A DNA stretch of 64,000 bases from CAVRIA01 sp963721115 (GTDB lineage Bacteria > Desulfobacterota > Binatia > HRBIN30 > CADEER01), in NCBI GenBank assembly GCA_963721115.1, contig CAVRIA010000021.1, positions 186,001 through 250,000 on the forward strand. Direction: 5' to 3'. The position numbers and the translations under genes were made by a program. Below, in pieces: positions 51,289 through 61,348 of the stretch (the first letter of the stretch is position 1; each line of letters opens with the position of its first letter). The notes beneath the pieces were generated by a model, which was not told where the DNA came from, searched no databases, and saw only the letters and a list, made by a program, of their open reading frames with translations.

Positions 51289-53660
51289 TCAGCGCTCGGA
51301 CAGCGCCTTCGGTGGCGGCTTCTTCCACTGCCAGCCCTCGATTCCCAGTCCCTTCTTGCGATTGTACCCCGTCGCGTAGTGCTCGACCTTGCCGTTGGCG
51401 CCGATCAGGACGAAGGTCGGCGTGCCGCTGACGCCGTACGTCTGGAAGGTGGTCCGGTAGGGGTCGGTGGCGACGACGCCGGGGAAGGGCTCCTTGCGAT
51501 CGGCGAGAAACTTCTTCACCAGGGCGGGGTCCTCGTCGGTGATCGCGATCACCTCGACGTGGCGCCGCCGGGCGAAGGCCAGCACCTCCGGCACCGAGAA
51601 CTTGCACGGCTGACACCACGTCGCCCAGAAGAACAGCAGGCGCGGCTTGGCGGCGCCGAGATCGACCTTGCTGCGCACGAACTTCAGGTCGAGCGGCGGC
51701 GCGACGCTGCCGAGCTTGGGCGGGCCGGGTAGCGCGGGCATCTCCAGCGGATAGGGATCCGGCTTGAGCGTCAGCCGCAGCGGCTTGCGGCCCCGCAGGA
51801 CGTCGATCGGCGCGGGCTCGGCGACCTCGCGGCGCATGGTCCACTCGCGCACCTGATTGGGCTCGACGAACGGATGGCCCGGGGGTCCGAGAATGACGTC
51901 GGCGACCTTCAGCCCGGCCTTGCTCGCCGCCGAGTCGGGAAAGACCGTCATCACGGTGACGGCCCCGGCGGCTGCATCGTCGCGCTTGCGCTCGTCGGGC
52001 GTCAGCGGCCGGTAGCGGATGCCCATCCACGCCGGCATCACCGCCTCGACCAGCTGCTGATCGTCGGCCAGAGACGGGAAGCGCGCCGGCGGTGCGAGAT
52101 CGGCGGCCGAGGCCACCGCCGGTTGGAGCAGACTCAGATTCTCGCACGATTGGAGGCGCTGGAAGGCTCGGCGCTCGTCCGCCGTGCCGTAGCGGCGCAG
52201 GTACTCGCGGCCCGCGACGGTGGTGAGGAGAGAGCGCATGCGCAGCACGACGCCGAGGCGCACCTCCATTCGGTAGCGCGCCGCCGCGGCGTCGTCGGCC
52301 CGCTTCTTCAGCAGGTCGATGCGCGCCTGCGTCGCGTGGTCGCGGTGCGTGAACGGCGCCAGCTGGTCGAGAAGCTCGGCGGCGATGCGCCGCCGGCCGG
52401 CGGCGTCGAGCTTGCCGAGCTCCTTGCGCGATCAGGCGCTTCTTCCATTCGGGATGCGCCTCCAGGAAGCGCTGCAGGTTGGCCTGCAGGAGGGCGTCGA
52501 GGGCCTGGCGCCAGCGCTGCGAATAGGTCGCGAGGCGGTCGCTGACCACGGGGAGGACCTCCGCCTGCCGTTCCAGCTCGGCCAGCGAGCGCGGGCTGAA
52601 GATGCCGAAGGTCTGTCCGATGCGGTCGAGGAGGCGAATCTGCGGCTCCCACTCGGCCTTGTTCTTCCACGCTTCGGCGATCAGCTGGTCGGCGTACGCC
52701 GTTCGCTCCTCCCCTTTCTCCTTCGCGGCGCGTTCGAGCAGGCGGGAGAGGAAGAAATCCGTGCTGGCGTGCGGCACGTCCGGCGTGTCGTCGGTCGTGA
52801 GGACCCGATTCTCCGCCTCGGGCAGCGCGCCGAGGTTCTGCAGCGCTTCCAGAAACTCGTGCGAGTGGCCGATGCCGTCCTTGCCGCGGTTCTCCGGGTA
52901 GCAGCCGTACGCCGGGCGGTCGGCGGTCGAGGAGAAGTAGCCGCACACGTTCCCCGACGGAAGCAGATCGTCGGGGGCGCGGAAGACGGCGTTGCCGAAC
53001 GAGCCCGAGAAGCACTGCGACATGAGCATGACCACGCGCACGTCGGGGTCGAGGAGGGCGAGCAGCTCGCGCAGCTCCGACACCTTGAGCTTCTCGTCCT
53101 TCCACAGAACGATGTCGTTGTCGGAGAGGTCCTGCTTGTTCTTCTCACCGTGGTCGGTGACGTAGAAGAGGAGCGTGTCCCCACTGCCGAGCTTGCTGCC
53201 CTGGTCGAGGAACCAGGCGCGCAGCGCCTCGCGCGTCGCCGGATGGAGGACGAAGCCGTCGAGTGTGGAGTCGACGTAGGTGACCGGCGGGCGCAGGGAC
53301 CGCGCCAGGGCCGGCGGCAGGAGCCAGAACTGCGGCTCGTCCGGCGTTTCGCGCGTCGCCAGGTCGGCCTCCGGATCGGCACCGTCGCTGCTGAAGACGG
53401 TGATGTTGCGCGCCGGCACGCCGCCGTCCTCGAGCAGCTGGACGACGCCCCGCACGTGGGTCAGGTGCGATTGGTAGTTGATCTCGCGCCGCCCGCCGCC
53501 GTTGAGGAGGAGGGCGTGGAGGCGTTGCGGCCGGGGGGGCGCGTCGGCCGCGAGGGGCGCCGGCCGCCGCATCCCGGGCGGGCATCCGGTCAACAGCGCG
53601 CACACAACCAGCAGCGCCGCCAGGGGTATGCGGAGGGGGTTCGTCTTCACGGCAGTCATT
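51289..53660 (-). CDS. Caspase-like / PDZ / thioredoxin lipoprotein (frameshifted)
   Basis: A reconstructed protein of about 790 residues from the ATG at 53660. The N-terminus is a lipoprotein signal (LLVVCALLTGC, Cys26). Residues ~45-330 form a clan CD peptidase domain with the catalytic pair His170 (LLFYVTDHGEKN) and Cys216 (VVMLMSQCFSGSFGN). After about 80 charged residues the frame breaks near 52430 (LIAQGAR versus KELGKLDAAGRRRIAAELLD). The continuation has a PDZ-like segment (GVVLRMRSLL, VFPDSAASKAGLKVADVILG) and a TlpA-type thioredoxin domain with WATWCQPC (LLFFWATWCQPCKFSVPEV). A periplasmic protease plus a redox module in one chain is unusual. The frameshift may be a consensus error; without it the gene would be two pieces. 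Confidence 0.75.
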
Positions 53661-53780
53661 GTGTCCGACCGCAGGTGCGGAGGCAACGAGACTTGGGGCG
53701 GAGAGGCGTTTCGGGCGCGGACAAGTTTTCGGGGTGCAGGTCTGTAGATCGCTCGCCCGCTGTGGCAGGATGCCCGTGTC

Positions 53781-54725
53781 ATGAACAAGTCCGCATTGAT
53801 CGTCGAGCAACTCATCCACCGTTACGGAGATCGCGAGGCCGTGTCGAACGTCTCCTTCGAGGTCGCGCCGGGAGAGATCTTCGGCCTCCTGGGCCCGAAC
53901 GGCAGCGGCAAGACCACGCTGTTCAAGATCCTCTCGACTCTGTTGAAACCGACCAGCGGCCGCGTCGGTGTCTTCGGCCACGACCTGGCCACCGACCCCG
54001 AGGGAGTTCGGCGCCAGCTCGGCGTCGTCTTCCAGCGCCCCAGCGTCGACGGCAAGCTGACGGTGATGGAGAATCTGCGCCACCACGGCCGACTCTACGG
54101 TCTGAGCGGCTCGCTTCTCACCCAGCGATGCAAGGCGATGGCCGAGCGTCTCGGCGTCAGCGACCGCGCGCGCGACCGGGTCGAGACGCTTTCGGGCGGC
54201 CTGCAGCGCCGTGTCGAGCTGGCCAAGGGGCTCCTGCACGAGCCCAAGCTGCTGCTGCTCGACGAGCCTTCCACCGGCCTCGATCCGGCGGCGCGGCGCG
54301 ACTTCACGCGCTATCTGGTGCAGCTCTGCGAGCAGGACGGCGTCACCGTCGTCCTGACCACGCACTACATGGAGGAGGCCGAGCGCTGCCACCGGGTCGG
54401 CATCCTGCACGAGGGGAAGCTGGTGCAGCTGGGGACGCCGGACACTCTCAAGGCCGCGGTGGGGGGCGACGTGGTCGTGATCCAGCCGCAGGACACGGCG
54501 AGCCTGCAGGCGCGCATCCGCGAGCGGTTCGGCATCGAGGTCTCCGTGGTCGACGGCACGTTGCGCACGGAGCAGCCGCAGGGCCACGAGTTCCTGCGCG
54601 ACCTGGTCGAGGCGTTTCCCGCCGACGTCAAGTCGGTCACCTTCGGCAAGCCGACGTTGGAGGACGTCTTCATTCACCTCACCGGGCACCGGTTCTGGGC
54701 AGAGCAGACGGGGAGCGAAGCATGA
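53781..54725 (+). CDS. ABC-2 type exporter, ATP-binding subunit
   Basis: A 314-residue ATPase. Walker A is GLLGPNGSGKTTLFKIL, the signature LSGGLQRRVELAKGLLHEP, Walker B LLLLDEPSTGLDPAARRD, and TTHYMEEAERCHRVGIL the switch histidine region. DVKSVTFGKPTLEDVFIHLT near the end is typical of drug/antibiotic or polysaccharide ABC-2 exporters (DrrA/NodI-like). The substrate is unknown. The permease follows with a four-base overlap (ATGA). The gene diverges from the caspase-like gene with about 120 bases between. Confidence 0.95.
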   Translation: MNKSALIVEQLIHRYGDREAVSNVSFEVAPGEIFGLLGPNGSGKTTLFKILSTLLKPTSGRVGVFGHDLATDPEGVRRQLGVVFQRPSVDGKLTVMENLRHHGRLYGLSGSLLTQRCKAMAERLGVSDRARDRVETLSGGLQRRVELAKGLLHEPKLLLLDEPSTGLDPAARRDFTRYLVQLCEQDGVTVVLTTHYMEEAERCHRVGILHEGKLVQLGTPDTLKAAVGGDVVVIQPQDTASLQARIRERFGIEVSVVDGTLRTEQPQGHEFLRDLVEAFPADVKSVTFGKPTLEDVFIHLTGHRFWAEQTGSEA

Positions 54726-55567
54726 GCAACGCGCACGAGGAAGCAGTCTGGGGAGCGGTCGAAGAGACCTCGACGACCTCGGCGTTGCAGTGGGGGGCGG
54801 TGCAGACCCTGTGGTGACGCGAGATCATTCGCTTCGTCCGCCAGCGCAGCCGCGTCACCGGCGCCTTCGCCCAGCCGCTGGTCTTCTGGCTGCTGCTCGG
54901 CGGCGGGTTCAACGCGTCCTTCCGGCCGCCGGGAATGCCGCCGACGGTGAGCTACATGGCGTACTTCTATCCCGGCGTCATCGTCCTGGTGCTGCTGTTC
55001 ACCGCCATCTTCGCCACCATATCGGTTGTGGAGGACCGGCAGGCGGGCTTCCTGCAGGGCGTGCTGGTGGCGCCGGTGTCGCGCGGCTCGATCGTCCTCG
55101 GCCAGTCCCTCGGGTGTACGACGCTGGCGGTCGTGCAGGGCGTGATTTTCCTGGTCTTCGCGCCGGCGGTGGGCATCCACCTCCATCTGGAGTCCGTCGT
55201 CGCCGTCGTGCTGGTCGAAATCCTGGTGGCCTTCTCGCTGGCCAACCTCGGCCTGATCATCGCCTGGCGCATGGACTCGACGCAGGGGTTCCACGCGATC
55301 ATGAACCTCATCCTGCTGCCGATCTGGTTCCTCTCCGGAGCGTTCTTCCCCGCCACCGGGGCGAGCAAGATCCTGACGTGGATGATGATGGTCAACCCGC
55401 TGACCTACGGCATGGCCGCGCTGCGGCGCAGCCTGCATCTCGGCAATCCCGCGGCCGCCGGACCGGTGCCGCCTCTGCTGCCGTCGCTGATCGTCGTCGT
55501 CCTCTTCGCCGCGCTCAGCTTCTGGTTCGCGACCCGGACCGCCCGCCGCACCGCCGGCGCCGCCTGA
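54722..55567 (+). CDS. ABC-2 type permease with an internal in-frame TGA
   Basis: From the ATG at 54722 (overlapping the ATPase stop) the frame reads to TLW, then TGA at 54815-54817, then REIIRFVRQRSRV and six membrane segments (AFAQPLVFWLLLGGGFNASF, YPGVIVLVLLFTAIFATI, ILVAFSLANLGLIIAWRM, LILLPIWFLSGAFFPATG, LIVVVLFAALSFWFAT). The TGA stands where homologues have a second Trp (TLWWREI), so a single G-to-A change broke the gene, or the base call is wrong. The rest is intact to the stop at 55567. Without read-through, translation might restart further in, but no good start with a ribosome-binding site is seen before the first membrane span. Confidence 0.8.
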
Positions 55568-55571
55568 GCCG

Positions 55572-55817
55572 CTAGTCGCCGTCCTGCCCGTAGTCGTCGA
55601 GGCTCGGCACCTCGTCGTCGACCCACACGAAGTGGGCGCCGCAGTGAAGGCAGATGGCGTCGAGATAGAAGACGCCGCGCACGCTGCCGAGGGCGAGGCG
55701 CTGGCGGTGCGGATGGCCGTGTCCGTCCTGGCACTCGTGGGCGAACGAACGTCCCTTGCCGCTGACCGCGGTGCGCTGAGGCGACTGCAGGGGCGTGAAG
55801 GTGACGATTGTCGGCAC
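55572..55817 (-). CDS. Small Cys-containing protein, unknown function
   Basis: An 81-residue protein from a GTG at 55817, eight bases after the metF stop on the same strand; AGGTAGAGAG precedes it. It reads HECQDGHGHPHRQRLALGSV and YLDAICLHCGAHFVWVDDEV, with a CxxC pair (CLHCG) and several His residues, possibly a metal-binding strand. No family is recognised. Linkage to metF suggests co-expression only. Confidence 0.6.
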   Translation of the reverse strand: MPTIVTFTPLQSPQRTAVSGKGRSFAHECQDGHGHPHRQRLALGSVRGVFYLDAICLHCGAHFVWVDDEVPSLDDYGQDGD

Positions 55818-55824
55818 GTGCTCT

Positions 55825-56691
55825 CTACCTGCGCAGCTCGGCCAGGATGGCCGCCGTCGCCGGGGACTGGTTCAGGGTATAGAAATGGATGCCGGGGACG
55901 CCGCCGGCCAGCAGCTCGCGGCATTGACGGCTGGCGTGCTCGATGCCGATCGCGCGCACCGCGGCCTCGTCGTCGGCGTGGGCGCGCATGCGTCGGCGCA
56001 GGTCCTCCGGAATGCGGGCGCCACACATCTTCGAGATGCGCTCGATCTGCGCGACGTTGGTGATGGGCATGATGCCCGGGATGATCGGCACCCGTATCCC
56101 GATGCGCCGCGCGCGGGGGACGAAATCGAAGTAGTCCGCGTTGTCGAAGAACAGCTGGGTGATGACGAAGTCCAGCCCGGCGTCGACCTTCTGGCGCAGG
56201 TGCTCGAGGTCCAGCTCGCGGTCGGCGCACTCCTGGTGACCCTCGGGGTAGCCGGCGCCGCCGAGGCAGAAGTCGTAGCCCTGCTCGCGGATGAAGCGAA
56301 CCAGCTCGGCGGCGTAAGCGAAGCCGTTCTCCGGGGGCGTGAAAGCGCTCTCGCCCTGCGGTGGATCGCCGCGCAGGGAGAGGACGTTTTCGATGCCGCT
56401 GTCGCGCAGGCGGTCGAGCAGCTGAGCGATCTCGGCCCGGTCGTGGCCGACGCAGGTGAGATGCGCCATGGCCTCGATCCCGAAGTCGCGCTTGACTCGG
56501 GTGACGATTTCGATCGTCTTGTTGCGGGTGCTGCCGCCGGCGCCGTAGGTGACGGAGACGAAGCTCGGGTGCAGATCGCGCAGCCGGCCGATGGTCTCGA
56601 GCAGGAGGCGCTCTCCCTGTTCGGTCTTGGGAGGAAAGAACTCGAAGGAGAACAGAGGGCCGTCGGCGTCGAAGAGGTCCCGGATTCGCAT
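55825..56691 (-). CDS. metF: 5,10-Methylenetetrahydrofolate reductase
   Basis: A 288-residue TIM-barrel flavoprotein that reduces methylene-THF to methyl-THF for methionine synthesis. FSFEFFPPKTEQGERLL opens the family, VSVTYGAGGSTRNKTIEIV is the conserved second block, MAHLTCVGHDRAEIAQLLD and NVLSLRGDPPQGES follow, and the barrel ends GIHFYTLNQSPATAAILAEL. Length is normal for the bacterial enzyme without a regulatory domain. The gene is transcribed away from the dehydrogenase gene; the two share about 130 bases. Confidence 0.97.
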   Translation of the reverse strand: MRIRDLFDADGPLFSFEFFPPKTEQGERLLLETIGRLRDLHPSFVSVTYGAGGSTRNKTIEIVTRVKRDFGIEAMAHLTCVGHDRAEIAQLLDRLRDSGIENVLSLRGDPPQGESAFTPPENGFAYAAELVRFIREQGYDFCLGGAGYPEGHQECADRELDLEHLRQKVDAGLDFVITQLFFDNADYFDFVPRARRIGIRVPIIPGIMPITNVAQIERISKMCGARIPEDLRRRMRAHADDEAAVRAIGIEHASRQCRELLAGGVPGIHFYTLNQSPATAAILAELRR

Positions 56692-56822
56692 AACTTTCGC
56701 ACTCTAAAGGAAATGGCGGGGAAAGGGCAATCGCGATCTCGATCGCGACCGGGCCGTCAACGTCAAACGTGAATCAATGCCGCCGGCATAGCAATCCAAC
56801 GCGCCGGCGACGAGGGGACACC

Positions 56823-57822
56823 ATGAAGATCGTGTCGTTTTTCCGCTTGAAAGAGGTCCGCTGGGCGCTGGCCGACGCCGACGTGGATCGCCTGCAGAAG
56901 CGTTTCCCCGGTGTCTCGGTGGTCTCGATCGAGGACGAAGACCGGTTGCCGGCCGGCGCTCGCCGATGCCGACGTCTTCCTCGGCTGGCTCTTCCCGCCC
57001 GAGCAGTTCGACCGCGCCGCGCGGCTGCGCTGGATGCAGACGGCCTCCGCGGGGGTCGAAGGGAATCTCTTTCCGGCGATGCTGGCCAGCGACGTGATCC
57101 TGACCAGCGCCGCGGGACTGCACGCGGTGTCCATTCCCGAGCACGTGCTCGGGCAGATTCTGGTCCTGGCGCGCAACTTCCACGAGGCCCTGCGGCTGCA
57201 GGCCCAGAGGCAATGGGACCGCTTCGGGGTCATCGCCTTCGCCGGCGGCGTTCGCGAGCTCGCCGGCGGCAACCTCCTCGTCCTCGGCGCCGGCGCCATC
57301 GGCCGCAACGTCGCGCGGCTGGGTACGGCTCTGGGGATGCACGTGCGCGTCATCCGCCGCGACCCGAGCCGTCCGATGCCCGGAGCGGAGGAGGTGCGGC
57401 CGCCGTCGGAGCTGCACGAGCAGCTGCGGTGGGCCGACGCCGTCGTGCTCGCCGTGCCGCTGACCGAGGAGACGCGCGGCCTCATCGGCGCGGCGGAGCT
57501 GCGCGCCATGCGGTCGGAGGCCTTCCTGATCAACGTCGCGCGCGGCGAGGTCGTGGACGACGAGGCTCTGATCGCCGCGTTGCGCTCCGGAGGCATCGCC
57601 GGGGCGGCTCTGGACGTATTCTCCGAGGAGCCGCTGCCCGCCGAGCATCCGTTCTGGGGGATACCCAACCTCGTCCTCACCCCGCACGTCTCCGGGTACA
57701 CGCCCCGCTATTTCGACAAGGTGTTGGCGCTGTTCGAGGACAACCTGGAGCGCTTCCTGACGGGCCGGCCCCTGCGCAACGTGGTCGACAAGCGGCTCGG
57801 CTACGCGCGCCACGAGGACTGA
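56823..57822 (+). CDS. D-2-hydroxyacid dehydrogenase family protein (frameshifted)
   Basis: From the ATG at 56823 (MKIVSFFRLKEVRWALADAD) the frame breaks near 56955; dropping one base from GGCCGGCG joins EDEDRLPA to ALADADVFLGWLFPPEQF and continues to the stop at 57822, about 332 residues. The NAD-binding core is clear: NLLVLGAGAIGRNVARLGTA, then VVLAVPLTEETRGLIGAAEL, NVARGEVVDDEALIAAL with the conserved Arg, ALDVFSEEPLPAEHPFWG with the catalytic Glu, and LTPHVSGYTPRY with the His. The substrate is a 2-hydroxy acid or its keto form, not otherwise defined. Confidence 0.85.
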
Positions 57823-57988
57823 TCGCCGCTAGATAGCTAGCGTAGCGTCTCACCATTGAGTTTACAGAGTGCCTGATGCCCCCTGGGAGGGCGAGGTTCC
57901 TGCCGAGCGGCACTGTGCGAGCCAACGACTCGCCGGCAGTGTACAGATAAACAATCCCCCTTCGGCGACAAGGCAATCCGCGTGTTAT

Positions 57989-58040
57989 GGGTGCTTATAG
58001 GTGAATTTATGGCTTGAGTTTTTGGGTGCTTATGGGTGAA
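57989..58040. repeat. Pair of 17-bp direct repeats upstream of the Fic gene
   Basis: GGGTGCTTATAGGTGAA at 57989-58005 and GGGTGCTTATGGGTGAA at 58024-58040 differ at one base and are 35 bases apart, close to three helical turns. They lie in an AT-richer stretch just before the Fic gene and could be a regulator binding site; a duplication is the other reading. Confidence 0.5.
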
Positions 58041-58159
58041 GATAGAGGTGGAAGGGGCTTGCGATACCGACGACGGACACCATCCAGATCACGCCGGAAT
58101 TCCTGGCGCTGATCGCCGAGATTGATGAATTCAAGGGCGCCTGGCGCGCCTTCGGTACC

Positions 58160-59113
58160 TTGGCGCCCGAGCGGCTGAATGCCCTGCGCCGCGTGGCGAC
58201 CATTGAGAGCATCGGATCGTCCACCCGCATCGAGGGTAGCAAGCTGAGCGATCGCGAGATCGAGCACCTTCTCTCCAACCTGCAAGTCCATTCCTTCGCC
58301 ACCAGAGACGAGCAGGAAGTGGCGGGCTACGCCAAGGTCATGGAAACCGTCTTTCAGTCGTGGCCGGACATCCCGATCACCGAGAACCACATCAAGCAGC
58401 TGCACCGCGATCTCTTGTCCTACAGCACGAAGGACGATTACCACCGCGGCGCATACAAGACGACGTCCAACAGCGTCGCCGCCTTCGACGATGCCGGCCG
58501 CCAGGTCGGCATTGTCTTCGAGACGGCGACGCCCTTCGATACGCCGCGCCTGATGGCCGAGCTGGTTACCTGGCTGAATGAGGCGCGCGCGCTCGGCCGC
58601 CTGCATCCGCTGCTGATCATCGGCGTGTTTATCGTGGTGTTCTTGGAGATCCATCCTTTCCAGGACGGCAACGGCCGCCTGAGCCGCGTCCTGACCGCGA
58701 TCCTCTTGTTGCAGGCCGGCTATGCCTATGTGCCCTACAGCTCGCTGGAGAGCGTGATCGAGCACAGCAAGGAAACCTATTACCTCGCGCTGCGCCAGAC
58801 CCAGGGCACGATCCGCACGACGGCGCCGGATTGGCAGCCCTGGCTGCTCTTCTTCCTGCGCGTACTACAGCAGCAGAAGCGGCGCCTGGCCGCAAAAGTG
58901 GAGCGGGAGAAGATTGTCATTGCCGCCTTGCCCGAGCTTGCCGTGCAAATCGTCGATCACGCGCGCCAGCATGGCCGCGTGACGATCGGCGACATGATCC
59001 GTATCACCGGCGCGAGCCGGAACACTCTCAAGGAGCATTTCCGGCGCCTGGTCCAGCTTGGCCAGCTGAAGCAGTACGGCACGCGCAAGGGCACCTGGTA
59101 CGGCCTGGCATGA
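58160..59113 (+). CDS. Fic family AMPylase-type protein with winged-helix C-terminus (class II)
   Basis: From the first ordinary start (TTG 58160) the protein is 317 residues. The catalytic motif HPFQDGNGRLSR (His165) is complete, so AMP or phosphate transfer to a target protein is likely. The inhibitory motif S21-x-x-x-E25-G26 (STRIEG) is N-terminal, the class II arrangement, and would block ATP until released. The C-terminal RVTIGDMIRITGASRNTLKE looks like a winged helix. The frame is open back to 58046 and reads as convincing protein (ITPEFLALIAEIDEFKGAWR) with no ATG, GTG or TTG, so the true start codon is probably altered or mis-called. The preceding 220 bases hold no gene. Confidence 0.85.
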   Translation: MAPERLNALRRVATIESIGSSTRIEGSKLSDREIEHLLSNLQVHSFATRDEQEVAGYAKVMETVFQSWPDIPITENHIKQLHRDLLSYSTKDDYHRGAYKTTSNSVAAFDDAGRQVGIVFETATPFDTPRLMAELVTWLNEARALGRLHPLLIIGVFIVVFLEIHPFQDGNGRLSRVLTAILLLQAGYAYVPYSSLESVIEHSKETYYLALRQTQGTIRTTAPDWQPWLLFFLRVLQQQKRRLAAKVEREKIVIAALPELAVQIVDHARQHGRVTIGDMIRITGASRNTLKEHFRRLVQLGQLKQYGTRKGTWYGLA

Positions 59114-59210
59114 TAACGGAGCCGGGTTATCTCATTGAGGGGGAGTGACGTCGTAAGAACGATCATGCCAAGACGGGTATCGCGTCACGTGGACCACCGT
59201 AGGCGCGCGA

Positions 59211-61307
59211 CTACTCGCACCCGTACAGGGAAGCTGCCACGGCTCGGGTCAGGCAGCCGATGGTTGCGCCTGCTCCGCTGCAGTCGAAGGCGGGGCAGGC
59301 GGTGAGCGGGGCGCGGCCGAGGGCGATGTTCACACCGGTGATCAGCTCTCCGACCATCACCTGTCCGTCGCCATCGCAGTCGCCCGGGCAGGTGATAGTC
59401 GGCGCCTTCTGCGTCGGGGTGGCGGTCGTGGCCGGTGTGCTCGTCGCCTCGGCGCCGGCGCGGGCGGTGACCTCGATCGTCACGTCGTGGAAGACCTCGC
59501 CGCCGCCCTCATCGAAGGCCGCCATCCGCAGCACGTAGGTGCCCGCCTGCTCGGGGCGGGTGGGCCAGCGGAAGCTGGCGGTGCCGTCGTGGTGGTCGGT
59601 GATCACCGAGCCCGCCGGCACGTCGAAGCCGCCCTTCAGCTGGGCGAAGAAGCTGATCGGATCTCCGTCCGGATCGGTGGCGGACATCTCGAGGCTGAGC
59701 GTCTCGCCGGCGGCGAGCTGCTGATCGGCGGGCGCCTCGAAGTTGGGCGGATGATTGCCGGGGCGGCGGCGAACGATACGCAAGAGTCGAAGCCAGAATC
59801 CGTCTTCCTCATTGCGCTGCGGGCCATCCAGATGGCATAGCTCGACAGAGAAGCGCAGGAAGCCCTCCAGCGCGAGCACCGAGCCGTCCCGGTTGACATA
59901 GGGCCGGTACGACGGGCAGTTGCCCGGCGTGCTGCCGATACCACCCGTGGTCTCGGTAACTTGACTGAACTCGCCGCTCGCGCGGTCGTAGTAGAAGATC
60001 TCCATGTTGTGGTCGGCGTTGCCGACGCGCGGGTCGAGATCCGCCTCCGTAGAGATCACGAGGCCCCGGCCGTCGCCGGTGATGACGGAGTCGAAGCTGG
60101 TGAAGTTTCCGACGTCGACGGCTGGATCATGGACCTCGCCGGTTTGCAGATCGACCAGGGCGGGGAAGGAGCGGCTCCCGCCGCCAGACAGCGGGCGGGA
60201 GACGGCGAAGGAGAGCCAGCGCCCATCCTCGCTCACCGCAGACGTTCCCAGGGTCGTCGTCGACGGGAGGGCGGCGACGTGGCGCCACATCTCGCTGTCG
60301 ACCGAGTAGGTGAAGATGTGGCAGCCCAATGACGGGTCTTCCGGCACGAGGCCCAGAGTGGCTCGGGTGATGAGCACAACAGTCGAGCCGTCGGCGGTGA
60401 TTAATGGCGTCGAGCCGAAGAGTGTAGGACAGTGGGTTGTATCGCCAAGGGCGTTTATCGCGTCCGGGTCGTCCGTGAGCTGGCGTCGCTCCCCAGTGGC
60501 CTCGTCATAGAGGAAAAACTGCGTGCTGTGATCTGGAGCCGGTGCTTGGTAGACGATCCGTTTGCCATCGGCGTCGGTTGAATACAGGTATTGGCTGTTC
60601 CGGGCTATTAGGACAGCGGTTCGATTCTCAAGATCCAGAAATCCTAAACCGAGATCAGTGAATGAAGTTCCGGGTCGTGGGAATGTGCCCTTATAGAACA
60701 ACCGGCTCGCATCGGACGAAATCTTCACTCCCTCTGACGATCCGAGCGCCACGATAGCAGACTGACGCTGGCCGCTCGGACGGTCGACCAAAACGATCTC
60801 GGCCGGATCGGCGACTGGCCCGGAATACATGAGAAGGTTTCCCGAGCCGTCGCCTCCGTATACCGTATAGACCCTTGTCGTGTAGTTCCCTGGAGAGAAG
60901 GGAATCGCAGTGTAGACGGGTTTCGTCACAAGGACAGTGACCTGCGCAGTTGCACTGTTGTCTCCGTCGGTCGCCGAGAGGGTGAGCGTGTAGCTCTTGC
61001 CAGCGATGAGCTGATCCGCCGCGAGCTCGACGACCGGTGTGTCACCCGTCACTGCCGAAGATCCGCGAGCGAGTTCCTCCAGGTCCCCTTCTCCGGCCAT
61101 CCCCAGGTCGAGGGACCAGGATATTGCCGCTTGATCGCCGGTCTCGACTCGGATCCGGACGTCGGTAAGTCGCCCAGGCCATAGCTTCGAGGAAGCACCC
61201 GGTTCGAGGATCTGCGCCACCAGCGGCTCGGTGGGCGAAGCTGCCGCTGGCGGCCGGGAGTAATCGAGCGCACCGAGCGTCAAGAGTAAGACGAAAAACA
61301 GCCGCAC
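59211..61307 (-). CDS. Secreted beta-propeller protein with Ig-like and dockerin-like domains
   Basis: About 698 residues from a GTG at 61307 (VVRLFFVLLLTLGALDYSRP, a signal-like sequence); a GTG at 61400 would overlap the upstream gene. An Ig-like region (TLTLSATDGDNSATAQVTV) is followed by TolB-like propeller repeats (KISSDASRLFYKGTFPRPG, SEDGRWLSFAVSRP), a second Ig/cadherin-like domain (LSLEMSATDPDGDPISFFAQ) and a Cys-rich dockerin-like tail, CPGDCDGDGQVMVGELITGV followed by NIALGRAPL. The tail has Ca-binding DxDGDG loops. It likely binds calcium and partner or substrate at the cell surface; no enzyme motif is seen. Confidence 0.8.
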   Translation of the reverse strand: MRLFFVLLLTLGALDYSRPPAAASPTEPLVAQILEPGASSKLWPGRLTDVRIRVETGDQAAISWSLDLGMAGEGDLEELARGSSAVTGDTPVVELAADQLIAGKSYTLTLSATDGDNSATAQVTVLVTKPVYTAIPFSPGNYTTRVYTVYGGDGSGNLLMYSGPVADPAEIVLVDRPSGQRQSAIVALGSSEGVKISSDASRLFYKGTFPRPGTSFTDLGLGFLDLENRTAVLIARNSQYLYSTDADGKRIVYQAPAPDHSTQFFLYDEATGERRQLTDDPDAINALGDTTHCPTLFGSTPLITADGSTVVLITRATLGLVPEDPSLGCHIFTYSVDSEMWRHVAALPSTTTLGTSAVSEDGRWLSFAVSRPLSGGGSRSFPALVDLQTGEVHDPAVDVGNFTSFDSVITGDGRGLVISTEADLDPRVGNADHNMEIFYYDRASGEFSQVTETTGGIGSTPGNCPSYRPYVNRDGSVLALEGFLRFSVELCHLDGPQRNEEDGFWLRLLRIVRRRPGNHPPNFEAPADQQLAAGETLSLEMSATDPDGDPISFFAQLKGGFDVPAGSVITDHHDGTASFRWPTRPEQAGTYVLRMAAFDEGGGEVFHDVTIEVTARAGAEATSTPATTATPTQKAPTITCPGDCDGDGQVMVGELITGVNIALGRAPLTACPAFDCSGAGATIGCLTRAVAASLYGCE

Positions 61308-61348
61308 GACTGCAAATCCGGAAGGGCAGCTACTGACACAGAACCTGA

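Noticed and set aside
54815..54817. Selenocysteine codon in the ABC permease
   Set aside because: The position is Trp in the family, not Cys, and no SECIS-like hairpin stands out just downstream.
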